Source: Mytilus californianus
Taxonomy: Eukaryota; Mollusca; Bivalvia; Mytilida; Mytilidae
NCBI RefSeq assembly: GCF_021869535.1
Contig: NW_026262668.1
Span: forward strand, 75,661,558 to 75,725,557
DNA length: 64,000 nt
Direction of reading: 5' to 3'
Below the pieces are notes generated by a model. It was not told where the DNA came from, ran no database searches, and worked only from the letters and a program-made list of their open reading frames with translations. Positions 47,445-58,246 of the stretch are shown here, in pieces (the stretch's first letter is position 1; each line of letters starts with the position of its first letter). Both the position numbers and the translations under genes were made by a program.

Positions 47445-48483
47445 ACATAGTGCTTTCTTCTTCTAATCTTCACAAAAGTCCGTACAGACAACGGTACATT
47501 GCTGGCTCATCTGCATGTTCTACGAAGGAATTGTCCATCAGATTGAAAAAAAAACTGTCTGCAGTGAAAGAAGGTTTTCAGAAATACTGTGAAACTGTTT
47601 AACCATATGTGGGCTAAAAACTCTAAAGAACTTCTGGATAAATTTAAATCTCGATCTCTTTCTGAAAATTATTCTATAAAAACTTTTGATTTTTCAACCC
47701 TTTCTACCTCCATTTCCCATGTGAAATTGAAAAATCGTTTAAAAGAAATAATCCACAATGCCTTTCGATCATATAAAATTGGTAGCATACGCTATAAATT
47801 CATTATTTTGGGATACCATACGGCATATGTTGTTAATAGTGAACAAAAAGGTAAAACATGTTACACAGAGGAACAAGTGATAAGTATGCTGGAGTTTCGT
47901 ATTGACAACGTATTTGTTGAATTCGGAGGTAGACTTTTTCAAGAAATTGTCCTATGGGACCGAACTGTGCGCCTCTCCTTGTCGAACTCTTTTTATTTTC
48001 ATACGAGTCGGAGTTCCTTTCAAACACTTGTCAAGAACAAAAAGATCAAAGGAGCCAGATCATTTAATTTCACATTCAGATATATTGATGATGTTCTTTC
48101 CATTAACAATCCAAACTTTTCTGATTTGGTTCCATTAATATATCCTCCAGAACTAAAAATTAAAAAAACAACAGACACGGCTTCCTCTGCCTCATTTTTA
48201 GACTTAAACCTCGAATTTGACATAACCACCTTATCAGCTATATATTAACTTCACTTGCATATGGGATATATATTACCCAACTCATTCAGTATTCAAGAGC
48301 TTGCAGCTGCTACTCAGGCTTTATAAAACGTCACCAGTGTCTGAGCAGAAAGTTGACGAACCAGGGTTATGTCAAAGAACGTCTCGTCCTTTTTCTAAAA
48401 AAAGTTCATCGGAAGATACCAAGAATTTGTTGATAAATATTCCGTATCAACTTCACAAATAATACATGAGGGTCTTGAAGTAT
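47445..48483 (+). pseudogene. PLE-B reverse transcriptase pseudogene
   Basis: The translation starts in mid-protein at 'LHKSPYRQRYIAGSSACS', then 'AKNSKELLDKFKSRSL', 'KTFDFSTLSTSISHVKLKNR', 'EFGGRLFQ', 'FRYIDDVLSINNP' with the intact catalytic YIDD, and 'SASFLDLNLEF'. Breaks: a frame change at about 47598; a +1 segment from about 47945 that carries the 'PMGPNCAPLL' box, with return to frame near 48040; a deletion of about 35 residues after 'LNLEF' at about 48235; then 'YITQLIQYSRACS' and 'STSQIIHEGLEV' to the stop at 48481-48483. It is 5' truncated. About 60% of the aligned residues look alike to PLE-A by eye, so the two families are distinct but related. Confidence 0.85.
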
Positions 48484-49075
48484 AGATTCTAGGTATTGAC
48501 CTTGTTAATCATCTTAATTACGTGTTTTAGTGTTCTTTTTAATTGTCTTCGTATCTTTTTTAACCTTTACAGTTTATGGTCATGTTTAGTAGTATACTTA
48601 TGGCGTGGCACGGTATTTATACATCCCGCCATTGTGTTATTGTGTTATGTTCTTTTTTTGTATTTTTGTCTTTCATTTTTGCTTATGTACTTTGTCTATA
48701 GAGTGTCTATTGGCCATTTTGTTTTTCTTTGTTGAAAAAGTTTGTTTTTGTTTTTATAGTGATTAAGATTATAACACAATGTTGACTGCTGTACCCCAAT
48801 TATTGACATTTTTGCATATAATGTTTGTTTTGCTCACACATCTTTGTCAATATAATGGAATTCTATGGGACTGTCCTTCAAGTGAGAGGTTTAGCTAGCT
48901 ATAAAACAAGGTTTAATCCACCATTTTCTACATAAGGAAATGCCTGTTCCAAGTCAGAAATATGACAGTTGTTTTCCATTCGTTTGATGTGTTTGAGCTT
49001 TTGATTTTGTCATTTGATAAAGGACTTTACATTTTGAATTTTCCTTCGGTATTTTTGTTATTTTACTTTTAGGTG
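48484..49075 (+). repeat. PLE-B 3' UTR, downstream copy
   Basis: Follows the RT stop directly. It carries all modules of the upstream copy plus 'tttgtcatttgataaaggac', and ends at about 'gttattttactttt'. Truncated relatives of its last 120 bp are at 1480, 1880, 5960 and 61370, all minus. Confidence 0.85.
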
Positions 49076-49180
49076 TACTGAAATGACAAAATTACGAGTG
49101 AATAGATTTGCATGTTTTTGTACAAAATCTTTCTTTTTGACAGAACCAAGTTTTTTGGGATTTTGTTGTTGAAAAATATC
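49076..49180 (+). repeat. Paralogous sequence with empty family D' site
   Basis: 'gtactgaaatgacaaaatta', 'gagtgaatagatttgcat' and 'tttttgtacaaaatctttc' continue as 'gacagaacca' and 'ttttgttgttgaaaaata'. The same sequence occurs at 54473-54670, but there it is split by a D' insertion after 'gaatagat'. Confidence 0.75.
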
Positions 49181-51587
49181 TCAATAGATATAGGAAGATG
49201 TGGTAAGTCCATTATCAGTTTATGAATGACTGTGGCTTCCAACTGTTTCCGTGAAATAAAGTGAGAACGGAAAAATAAATTTTTTTCACAATTAAGTATG
49301 TTGTTTTTCATCATAACATGAAGGTTCCGATAAATTCTTTCGGTTTTCAGTTATGCATTAAAATAAACGATATATCATAAAGAAGAACAGTTTATTAGTC
49401 ATCTGATGAATCATATTAAGTAGGGAAGGTTCACACTAGAATAAGTTAACTTTCACCGTATTTTGACGTGTGATGGCTTTGGTTTAGACTGCATTAAGGT
49501 CTATATTGAAGCAACTACAACTGGCAAAGATGTGTTGTCAATTGATGTATCGTGTGTCATGACAATAAGCTCTTACATCTTCATACACAATGAAAAAATT
49601 TTTTTAAAAAATTCAGAGACCAATTGAAATATGTCCATCTTACATTCAGATTAGGAAATGAGGATAATGAAAAATAGAAATCCTTCTATGGAACATGTTT
49701 GAAATGACAATGAAGAAAGATAGGGTAAGTTAAGAAAGACCAGAGATGATACGAAGTGATTGCAAATGCTTGCATTTCCAGCCAGTAGAACTATATAGGC
49801 TTTAAAGAGGCTGAATATCCCATTTGTCAGCAAATCAGGCTTTTCAGAATCACTTGCATTTTAGATGCAATTACTAAAAGAGAATACTTAATGGTTTATT
49901 TTACCTACACTTTCCTTGTACTAATACTTGAGAACTTCAACAAAACAATTTCTCAGGGTTTCACTGCAAACTGAGATCTCTGCTATCGGATGTTTTGAAG
50001 TTTTTTCATAACAAACTCAACACTTGGAAGTATCTTCAAGGAAATAATTATTTCAACCTGGCATCAATTGGTTCAGTGGTAAACAAGAAAATTGAACCAG
50101 TGGGGAACTTATGTTAGAAACAAATGTGGAAACCTCAAGTTAAAACTGTCTCCAGCCAAACGCAATAATGGGTGTGCTGCTTTTAAAATGACAGACGCAT
50201 CCAACTTCCTTTGTCATGAATTAAGTCCACTTTTCACAATCGTCTAAGACTATAAATGATAATAAGCACATAGATGTCTCATTACTACCCTATGTAATTT
50301 GACCATTACAACATTTTTACGGTCGAAAGACAGAAAATGTTAAGCAATTGATTTTTGAAGTCCATTTTTGAGATACTACTTAACATGGTATAAGTATCCA
50401 TGTCAGTAAGCAATCTGTCAACCGATCTTGTGGTCATTTCATATGAAATTAGGAAACAGATAAGTGATTACGACTTTTCACAGCTACTTCTAAGCCTAGG
50501 GGAGTCATAAATGATTAAGGAATATTGCATCAATTTGGTGGACTTGTAACTTGCGGCAGGCAAGACTTGTCAGTGTTCTCACCTTATGTGGTATACAAAT
50601 GGATGTCATTGGTTCATCGTCTTCTATACCAAAGGAATGACTTCAGGTTATAAGTACAAGATCCAACAATGAAATGGGGGTCGTCAGTTTATAGCCCTGC
50701 TCCTAAAAAAGAGAGTTTACCAGTTGACATATGTCCGACCGTCCGATGACATTTTCGGCGCAATTTTTTCAGAAACTACAAATTAGACCTTCCTGAAATA
50801 TAGTATCAAGCACGATGAGAGCATATACTCAACTGTGTGATGCTATTTCAACATCAATCACGCATCAACTTCCTTTTGACCGAATGCTAATGTGACATAA
50901 GTAAAAACAATGGAAAAGGACCCTCAAATGACAAACATAACCTATCAAGTTTTGTGACAGTGAGTTCAGCAATTCGTAAGAAGTTTTTAACAATCAGCAA
51001 CTGAAATTTGTCATGTTTTGGTTCAATCGAAAGCAAATTTGGATTTTTAAAAAAGTTACCACGAGAAGAGGCTAAAGTCAACATTTGAACCTATTTATGA
51101 AACCCTGTCCTTATAGATCTTAACATTATCAGAGGGTACCTTACCATCAAATATGTAGCATTAGGGTCATTGTTAACAGCTGTAATACAGTACATTTAGT
51201 ATCAAGTGTTAAAAAGAACCTATTTGGTAATTAATTTTGAATTGTACTAAAATCAAACGATTGACGTCAAACACAAATCAGACAGAAATGTTTTAAGGAC
51301 TGCTTATAAAAAGTTGACTACGTATGGCCTTGGTGAAAAGTGTAGCCTGGCATCAAGAGTTAAGGGATCTTGTATTTCAAAAAGATAAAATGCGATCATT
51401 ATGTCGTATATTGTTTAGTGATCCTATATGAAATCGGAAGTGTGTACATTGTTACTCTTTCAACATGTTCAACATAAAAGTATGACTTCATTTAATCTGG
51501 GATGTCTTAGTGTCTTTGGGGTCCAATGAAAGGGGGCTGCGTTCTGAAATCCGCTCACTCTTCAAAGTAACATACTAGTATCTTATA
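49181..51587. other. Unassigned DNA, 2.4 kb
   Basis: Slightly less AT-rich than the neighbouring stretches, with no long frame and no recognised repeat. A host gene's intron or untranslated region is possible but unsupported. Confidence 0.35.
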
Positions 51588-53728
51588 TAACATTGACGAC
51601 TTCAAGTCTAAACCTCCTGATTGCACCTGTGCTAGTTCCCAATTCACATATAATCCGGCTGGCCACGTTATTACCGGAGACCTCAACATTGTCAATAACA
51701 CTTCCCTGCGAAATTTGTTATCCAAAGGTCCGAAATATCGTGAGCCTAAATCCATCAATTGGAAATACAACTTCAAAATACTGATGGATTCAGTGGAGGA
51801 TTATGCCAGGCAATGGGCTAAACGCGAGAAAGAAGACGTAGATACTCTTTTCGAATGGATTAAGGCTGTGAGGTCGTTGATACAAATCCGAATTAAGAAA
51901 CTAAATGGGCATATCAATACCCACGCTACGTCAATTTTTAAAGACCCAAATGTTGCAAAACACTTGTCCTACCTCCATGACAAATATGTTATTGTCCCCG
52001 CAGATAAAGCCCCAAACAACATCGTTTTTGTGTGTAAATAGCATTACATAGACTGCTTGCTAAATGAATTAGGTATTGACAATTCACTTGAAAACTCAAC
52101 ATATACCCTCACGACACTTACCAAAGATGAAATCCTGGATAATCATAGGTCTGTTCTATGTTCCTTTGGAATTTCAACCAAAGATGAAGAACTGGATCTT
52201 CCATCACTGTATTGGATACCTAAACTACATAAGTGTCCTTACAAACAACTGTATATTGCTGGGTCTTCCAAGTGCTCCTCGAAACCTCTTTCTAAATTAT
52301 TAACATCTATTTTATCAGCAATCAAAGCCGGGCTCCAAAGTTATTGTGAAACTGCCTATTCTAGAGGTGGCGTGAATCAGATGTGGATATTAAAAAATTC
52401 CAAAGATCTTTTAGAGTACATACAATCTAAGACTCTCTCATCTTGCAATAGTATTAAAACATTTAACCCGAATAATTCAGTCGTTATATTCCGCTGATCT
52501 ACGAAGGCTACATTAACCCCTGAACGTCTTACTCGATAAAGACCGTCAACCGGAAATTCACACCGCTATGCAATATGGGAATTTTGATTTAAGTTGGCAG
52601 CTAAAGAAGGAGGAGTTCCGGATGCTAATTGATGTTAAATGATGTAAACTGATGTTAATTGATGTTAATTAACTATTATCGGATTTGTGTTAATTGAACA
52701 CACGTGTTTAGTAAGGCAATTACAAGACAGTTGCGCAGACTCATTACCTGATCGCCGCCGATTGGCTCTCTCTCACAGAGAGCAGACGACGCGGCCAATG
52801 ATCATAAGGAGTTCAAGCCCTCGTGTGGGAGAAAATCGGACACGGAAAGGGCTTGAATTATTCGAGTTATAAAACATTTGACTTTTCTACACTTTACAAA
52901 AGTATTCCCCATTTCAAACTAAAAGACAAATTGAAAGAGTTGGTATTACTTTGTTTCATTAAAAAGAATGGCGAACGTAGATACAAGTATCTTGTCTTGG
53001 GGAGGGATAAATCCTACTTTGTAAAGAAATTCTCTGAAACTGACATTATCAAGATGCTTAATTTCTTGATTGACAACATATTTGTTACGTTTGGAGGACG
53101 TGTTTTTCAACAGACTGTCGGAATTCCAATGGGAACCAATTGTGCCCCTCTTCTTGCCGACTTGTTTCTTTATTATTATGAGGTTGACTTCATACAGGAA
53201 CTTCTTAGGAAGAAAGATAAGAAGTTAGCAATATCCTTTAACTCTACGTTCCGCTATATAGATGATGTTCTCTCACTAAATAATACAAAATTTGGTGACT
53301 ATGTTGAACGAATCTATCCCATCGAACTAGAGATAAAGGATACTACAGATACAGTTAAGTCTGCCTCATATCTTGACTTACATCTAGAAATTGACAATGA
53401 AGGTCGGTTGAAAACCAAACTTTACGACAAAAGAGATGAGTTCAGCTTCCCAATTGTGAACTTTCCATTTCTATGTAGCAACATTCCAGCAGCTCCTGCA
53501 TACGGAGTATATATCTCCCAATTGATACGATATTCCCGGGCTTGTGTTTCCTATCATGATTTTCTTGATAGAGGATTGCTGCTCACAAGGAAGCTATTAA
53601 ACCAAGAGTTCCTAATGGTGAAGTTGAAGTCATCCCTTCGTAAATTTTACGGACGCCATCACGAGTTGGTTGACCGTTATGGAATATCCGTTTCACAGAT
53701 GATATCGGATAGGTTGCTTATGTCGTAA
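51588..53728 (+). pseudogene. PLE-A reverse transcriptase, best preserved copy
   Basis: The coding part starts at 'NIDDFKSKPPDCTCASS' and continues with 'GHVITGDLNIVNN', 'YVIVPADKAPNNIVFVCK', 'YWIPKLHKCPY', 'TLYKSIPHFKLKDKLKELV', 'FGGRVFQQTVGIPMGTNCAP', 'FRYIDDVLSLNN' (YIDD at 53255-53266), 'SASYLDLHLEIDNEGRLKTK', 'GVYISQLIRYSRAC' and 'SSLRKFYGRHHELVDRY', with a stop at 53726-53728. Defects are a TAG at 52039-52041, a 406-bp insertion (52465-52870) and a missing N-terminus; the catalytic half is otherwise open. RT order and boxes suggest a Penelope-like or telomerase-related RT without GIY-YIG in the part present. A C-T-C cysteine pair lies in the N-terminal region. The assignment to Penelope is an inference. 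Confidence 0.85.
52465..52870. mobile_element. 406-bp TIR element inside PLE-A, 9-bp target duplication
   Basis: Flanked by 'aaaacattt' at 52456-52464 and 52871-52879, a sequence present once at this place in the minus-strand PLE-A copy. Ends: 'aacccgaataattca' on the left and 'tgaattattcgagtt' followed by 'at' on the right, 14 of 15 bases inverted. The interior contains a run of 'tgatgttaat'-like decamers (52630-52673) and the palindrome 'gctctctctcacagagagc'. No transposase is encoded. Element plus one duplication equals 415 bp, so the RT frame before and after is consistent with a simple insertion. A 9-bp duplication fits Mutator-like elements, but the TIRs are short. Confidence 0.85.
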
Positions 53729-54021
53729 CTACAATACCCTCCCTTTTCACGAATGTGACTTACCGAATTAGACTATTTACCGGATTTGTAATAACATAAG
53801 CAACACGACGGGTGCCACATGTGGAGCAGGATCTGCTTACCCTTCCGGAGCACCTGAGATCACCCCCAGTTTTTGGTGGGGTTCGTGTTGCTTAGTCTTT
53901 GGTTTTCTATGTTGTGTCATCTGTACTATTATTTGTCTGTTTGTCTTATTATTTTTGGCCATGGCGTTGTCAGTTTGTTTTTGATCTATGAGTTTGACTG
54001 TCCCTCTGGTATCTTTCGTCC
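53729..54021 (+). repeat. PLE-A 3' UTR, full
   Basis: Runs from the RT stop through 'cgacgggtgccacatgtgga', 'cccttccggagcacctgaga', 'ggtggggttcgtgttgctta' and 'gccatggcgttgtcagtttg' to 'ggtatctttcgtccctcttt'. The minus copy at 2631-3030 ends at the same base, defining the element's 3' terminus. Confidence 0.88.
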
Positions 54022-54504
54022 CTCTTTTATATAAAGCATCTTATCTGGTCTTTACACAAAGACTTTTTGATCTTCCATTGGTTTTGATATTGTATTTTCA
54101 AATTCATAATTGGTGGAAATAGTACATGGTTTATCTCGACTTTAAATAGACGACAAATTTTTTGTGTTTTCAAACTGATTTTGGAATTTTTTATAATTTG
54201 AATTTATGGGGCCCTGTATGCTGCTGAACAGTGGTTATTAGGACACCTTCATGAAAAAGTCTAGTTATTTCGGGGTTTTGTTTCGAGAATGATTTGTATG
54301 TTTTTTGTTTTGGTCAATATTTGACTTTTAAACATCATCTTCATATGTTTTTTTCAGGGATTTTTCTCCTAAAGGTTGATTTTAGTACCAGTGTTTGGCA
54401 TTTTTCACTCTATTCACACCGTAGTAAAATGGAGATTCTGATTTGGAGCTTTCTTCTTGTTTGAAAGTTGAGTACTGAAATGACGAAATTACAAGTGAAT
54501 AGAT

Positions 54505-54591
54505 ACATAGATAAGAAGATGTGGTATGAGTGCCAATGAGACAACTCTCCATCGAAGTCACAATGTATAAAAAGTAAACAATTATAGGTGA
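54505..54591 (-). mobile_element. Family D' insertion with AGAT target duplication
   Basis: The 87-bp insert starts 'acatagataagaagatgtgg' and ends at 'ataggtga', lying between two copies of 'agat' (54501-54504 and 54592-54595). The uninterrupted relative at 49095-49120 has a single 'agat' at the same place. This gives both a target duplication and a mostly complete short D' copy. Confidence 0.75.
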
Positions 54592-54997
54592 AGATATGCA
54601 TTTTTTGTACAAAATCTCTCCTATTGACAGAACCAAACATTTTGAGTTTTTGTTGTTGAAAAAATATCACAAGATATCAGTTATGTTCAATATTTTATTG
54701 CCATTAAACAATTACTTTCTAAATTCATAAAAAAGGTAGTCTTATCAGGAAATTTTTGACATGGGGAAATATTAATTGTTTCCCCTCCAACCCTACAATA
54801 TAAATTATGTTAATATCCAGTAAATTTTTATTACCTTTTCCCCAAATGATTTTTTTTCAATTTGCAGTACACTTGAGAAGATAATGCTAAATATTTTTCT
54901 TCGAAGTTTTGACAAAAGTAGAGATTATGTACTGACAAATCCAATCAGTTACTTTGATATTATTAAGCAAATCAATGTTTTTTTTGTTCAACTTGTT

Positions 54998-55140
54998 TGG
55001 TTGTTGTCTCATTGGGTTTGTGTGTTGATTTGGTGCGGTCTCATTGGTGTTTGTGTGTCTATTGGTTGCTGCCTCGTTGATGTTTATATGTTGATTGGTT
55101 GCCGTGTCATTAGCAATGTTTGTGTTGATTGGTTGCTCAC
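54998..55140 (+). repeat. Imperfect tandem repeat, about 33-bp unit, four copies
   Basis: Units share 'ttggttg', 'tgtctcattg', 'gtttgtgtgttgat'. Copies begin near 55000, 55033, 55065 and 55098 with many substitutions. The plus-strand frame is open across it (54884-55189) and would give repeated 'LIG.C'-type residues, but nothing else supports a gene. Confidence 0.7.
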
Positions 55141-56004
55141 TTATTTTTTAATTGCATATTTACTGTTGGACTGCTATTTCGTACAGTAGATGTGTAAAGT
55201 ATTTATTTTCATATTGCATTATATTTTTATCATGATTATACTTTTTTGGTGGAAGATTTTCAATTGTCAATTTTTCCTAGTCGATGTGCTTCTTAATATT
55301 TGATTGTTGCACTTCACAGTGATTGGATAGATTGCAATCTTACATCTGTTCTATAGGAAAATATTGCTATTGAAGGTGGAGAGTTGGTACTTATGTATTA
55401 TATTTGTTTGCTCATAATTGAAATTAAACATATCAGTTGCTTGTAAAATTAGCGTTTTTCGAGATAATCTTTTTTATTATTTTGGTTTGTGTTGTGTAAA
55501 TATATCAAGTAGCATTTAATACTCAAGTAAATAAAATATATGAATGCATAGATGCCAACCTCTTTGTGGTGCAATCAGTAAACAAAATTTGAGATTTCAG
55601 AAATTTGTGATTTTTTTCAGTCATAGTAATTGATCATAGAAATTTAATTTTGTTTACCATAATCATACTATAAACAACTAGATGCAAAGTGACGAGCAAA
55701 TTATTTCCTTTATTTATGACAACTAGATGCAAAGTTGATGAGGAAGTGAGGAACAAAGACAAATAATAAAAAATGGGCAATTTTAATACCTGTTTGTTCA
55801 TTTTACAAATGTAAATTATCTGTTTCAACTTACTGTTAATAAAAAAATTAATATCCTGAAATTTCCCTCCATCTCCCTCCCATAGTATGATTAAAGTCTT
55901 ATTCTGGAGTGCCTGGTATGTTGCTGACTTTTCAATTTATTTATTTGTATATTTATGTTCATAGCACTTTTTGTTGGTGGATGTCATGAATGTTTTCAGA
56001 ACCA
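55141..56004. other. Unassigned AT-rich DNA
   Basis: 'aactagatgcaaagt' recurs at 55676 and 55729, a short local duplication. No gene was recognised. Confidence 0.4.
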
Positions 56005-56534
56005 TTATTGAAGACAGAGTGGAAACTGAAAGATTTGGACGTGTGTCAATTCTGTTCTTCCTGACCTGACTAAAAAATCACTATCAGCATTACTATGAGG
56101 AATTACTAATATTCCAAGCATTAGGTTTGCAAGTTCTGAAAACTTTGTATTTCCATCAGACCCTTTAATTTGGGAAATCATACTCCAAGATTTATCTATT
56201 CTTTCTTGTTCAATAATGTCAACTGACAGATCCTCTATTTGATTATGTGAAAATTGGATTTCAATTTGATCTTTAACATTGTTATTGTCATCAGATACAA
56301 GCAACACTGAAAACTTGTCCATGAAATATTCCACTGATGAGAATTTTTGGCTTGTTCTAAGTTTTAAATCTGCCACTTCAGCATGTTGTAACAAAGGTTC
56401 ATTTAAAGGAAGTTTTTTTAATGATATAGTCACATGCAGCTACAAAGTAACTCCTGGCAGACTGAAAAAATAATGTTTCTTCATCACTTGACAATTTGAC
56501 TCGTTTCAAATACAGTCTAGAGTCTGCTCCAATT
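56005..56534 (-). pseudogene. hAT transposase, C-terminal part with dimerisation domain
   Basis: The minus frame is open from about 56530: 'IGADSRLYLKRVKLSSDEET', 'FFQSARSYFVAACDYIIKKL', 'FMDKFSVLLVSD', 'IDKSWSMISQIKGSDGN' and 'LANLMLGILVIPHSNADSDF'. The last is the 'L..L...L.IPHSNA..ER' signature of the hAT C-terminal dimerisation region, although the usual 'ER.FS' is altered to 'SDFLV' by a small deletion. It continues the gene whose upstream part is at 58247-59580, with a transposon between. Confidence 0.85.
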
Positions 56535-56535
56535 A

Positions 56536-58244
56536 GAATGAATTTCATAACAGCGTGGACATGGACACATGGTAATTAAATGTTATCGTGTGTATCAGTG
56601 GCTGTCCACACAATAACAGTATGTCAGGGGCCTCTCAATGGGGATATACATAATTACTATCTTTACACATGTCCATTCATAAAATAAAAGTTTTTGCATG
56701 AAAGTTTATAGGAATTTGTTTTGAATATATTTATACACTCACAACAAAAAGTTTCTTTTGACAGAATGAGTATATTCAGAGGTGATATCACCAAGTAATC
56801 GAGAGAAAAAAACGTTATGTTTTTACTTGCACAAACGTTCTGTAGGTCCTTTAAAAAACATTTATTTACGAGTTGATGTAGAGTTACCTACTATCAACTT
56901 TCATACTAAGATTATTTTTGTTGGTAATAAGAACCCCTGACCTTCATAAAAAATCATTTAAGTCCTCTTGGCTGCAGAATTTTTTGTACGGAACAAATTT
57001 GAATTCCCATCGAAGACGCCAACGATCAGATTTTCGTGTACATTTAAATATCATTCTAACAAAAAATAACTCGTGAAAATATCAAGAAGCTTATGAATCC
57101 GGTCTTGTGTGCAAAATTTACGTTGATTGGAGTCAGAGTAGTTTTAGTGGAAACATTGATATTTATTTTAGATTTTGTTATACCTGAACACGTATGACAA
57201 AAGTTACGGGATCTATTTTCTTTTACTACAGATTAAGCAGGTAATTTCAATGAATTTGGTCTTACTCAACATTTTTTTTGTTATTTGAAGACGCATATTT
57301 GAGACAATTCTGCATAAACGTTTATTTGCAATTTTATTCATGTTGATTTCAAAAGCCTCTTGCATAGCCACCCCCTCCCTTATTTTAACTGAATCAGGAA
57401 TGGTCACCCCTTTACAATTTGAAATTGTACTCACTTATTTTTCGGTTCTTGTGTTTCAATATATATCCACGAATTTAATGATATGTTCACAATACATCTG
57501 TTTTGGAATAATAAAGCATGTGCACAAGACTAAACTGGTCAACTGTAACACGAGATAATGAACAGGTTAACTGTAACACGAGATAATGAACAGGTTATTA
57601 TGTCATCTAAACAGTAATAGTGTAATAATAACCTTTAAACTGGGTGCACTCGTTTGAATATCTAGTATAAAAGGTATTGTAAACATATTTAATTCATGGA
57701 TAGATACTGAAACACAAATTAAAAAAAATAAGTACAATTCTAAATTAAATCGCTGTGATCCGTCCATTCGTTTTTCAAATCAACAGAACAGCTGCATTTA
57801 ACAGGTCGGGCTCATTTCCTTATACGGACATGTATGATTGTATTAGTGTTTGTTTACAAATAAAGTTTTTTTTTATTTTGGCGATTGAATCCACTGAATG
57901 ATAAAATGCAATGCATGATGGACTACTTATCTATAACTGACACTCTACTTAATTTTTCATTAAAATTATTGCCAGAAAAGAATTTTTCTTACTTTTTTTT
58001 CTCTCGATTACTAGATGATATCACCTCTGAATATACTCATTCTTTCAAAAGGAACTTTTTGCTGTGAGTATATAAATATATTCAAAACAAATTCCTATAA
58101 ATGTTCATGCAATTATGTATATCCCCATTTAGAGGCCCCTGACATTCTGTAATTGCGTGAAGTCTTTGTTGTCGACAGCCAGTGACCGAGACGATATCGA
58201 TTAAATATCAGGTGTACATGTCCACACTGTTATGAAATTCATGC
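56536..58244. mobile_element. 1.7-kb element with about 260-bp terminal inverted repeats, TA duplication
   Basis: The left arm 56536-56809 and right arm 57994-58244 are inverted copies. Outer ends are 'gaatgaatttcataacag' on the plus strand and 'gcatgaatttcataacag' on the minus strand. Inner shared words include 'tgtcaggggcctct', 'ggggatatacataatt', 'ataggaatttgttttgaata', 'gagtatattcagaggtgata' and 'aatcgagagaaaaaaa'. TA flanks it on both sides (56534-56535 and 58245-58246), and removing it plus one TA joins the hAT frame as D-D-V-I-I-G-A-D. The interior of about 1.2 kb encodes no transposase that I recognise. TA suggests mobilisation by a Tc1/mariner-type or similar transposase. Confidence 0.9.
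57539..57594. repeat. 28-bp direct duplication inside the long-TIR element
   Basis: 'aactgtaacacgagataatg' plus 'aacaggtt' occurs twice head to tail, exact by eye. A recent local duplication. Confidence 0.9.
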
Positions 58245-58246
58245 TA

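Noticed and set aside
54884-55189. 101-codon plus frame, hydrophobic and Cys-rich
   Set aside because: It translates a 33-bp tandem repeat and has no counterpart elsewhere.
56760-58070. Possible CRISPR-like or LTR structure from repeated words at both ends
   Set aside because: The repeats are inverted, not direct, and have TA at the outer ends. They are terminal inverted repeats of one element.
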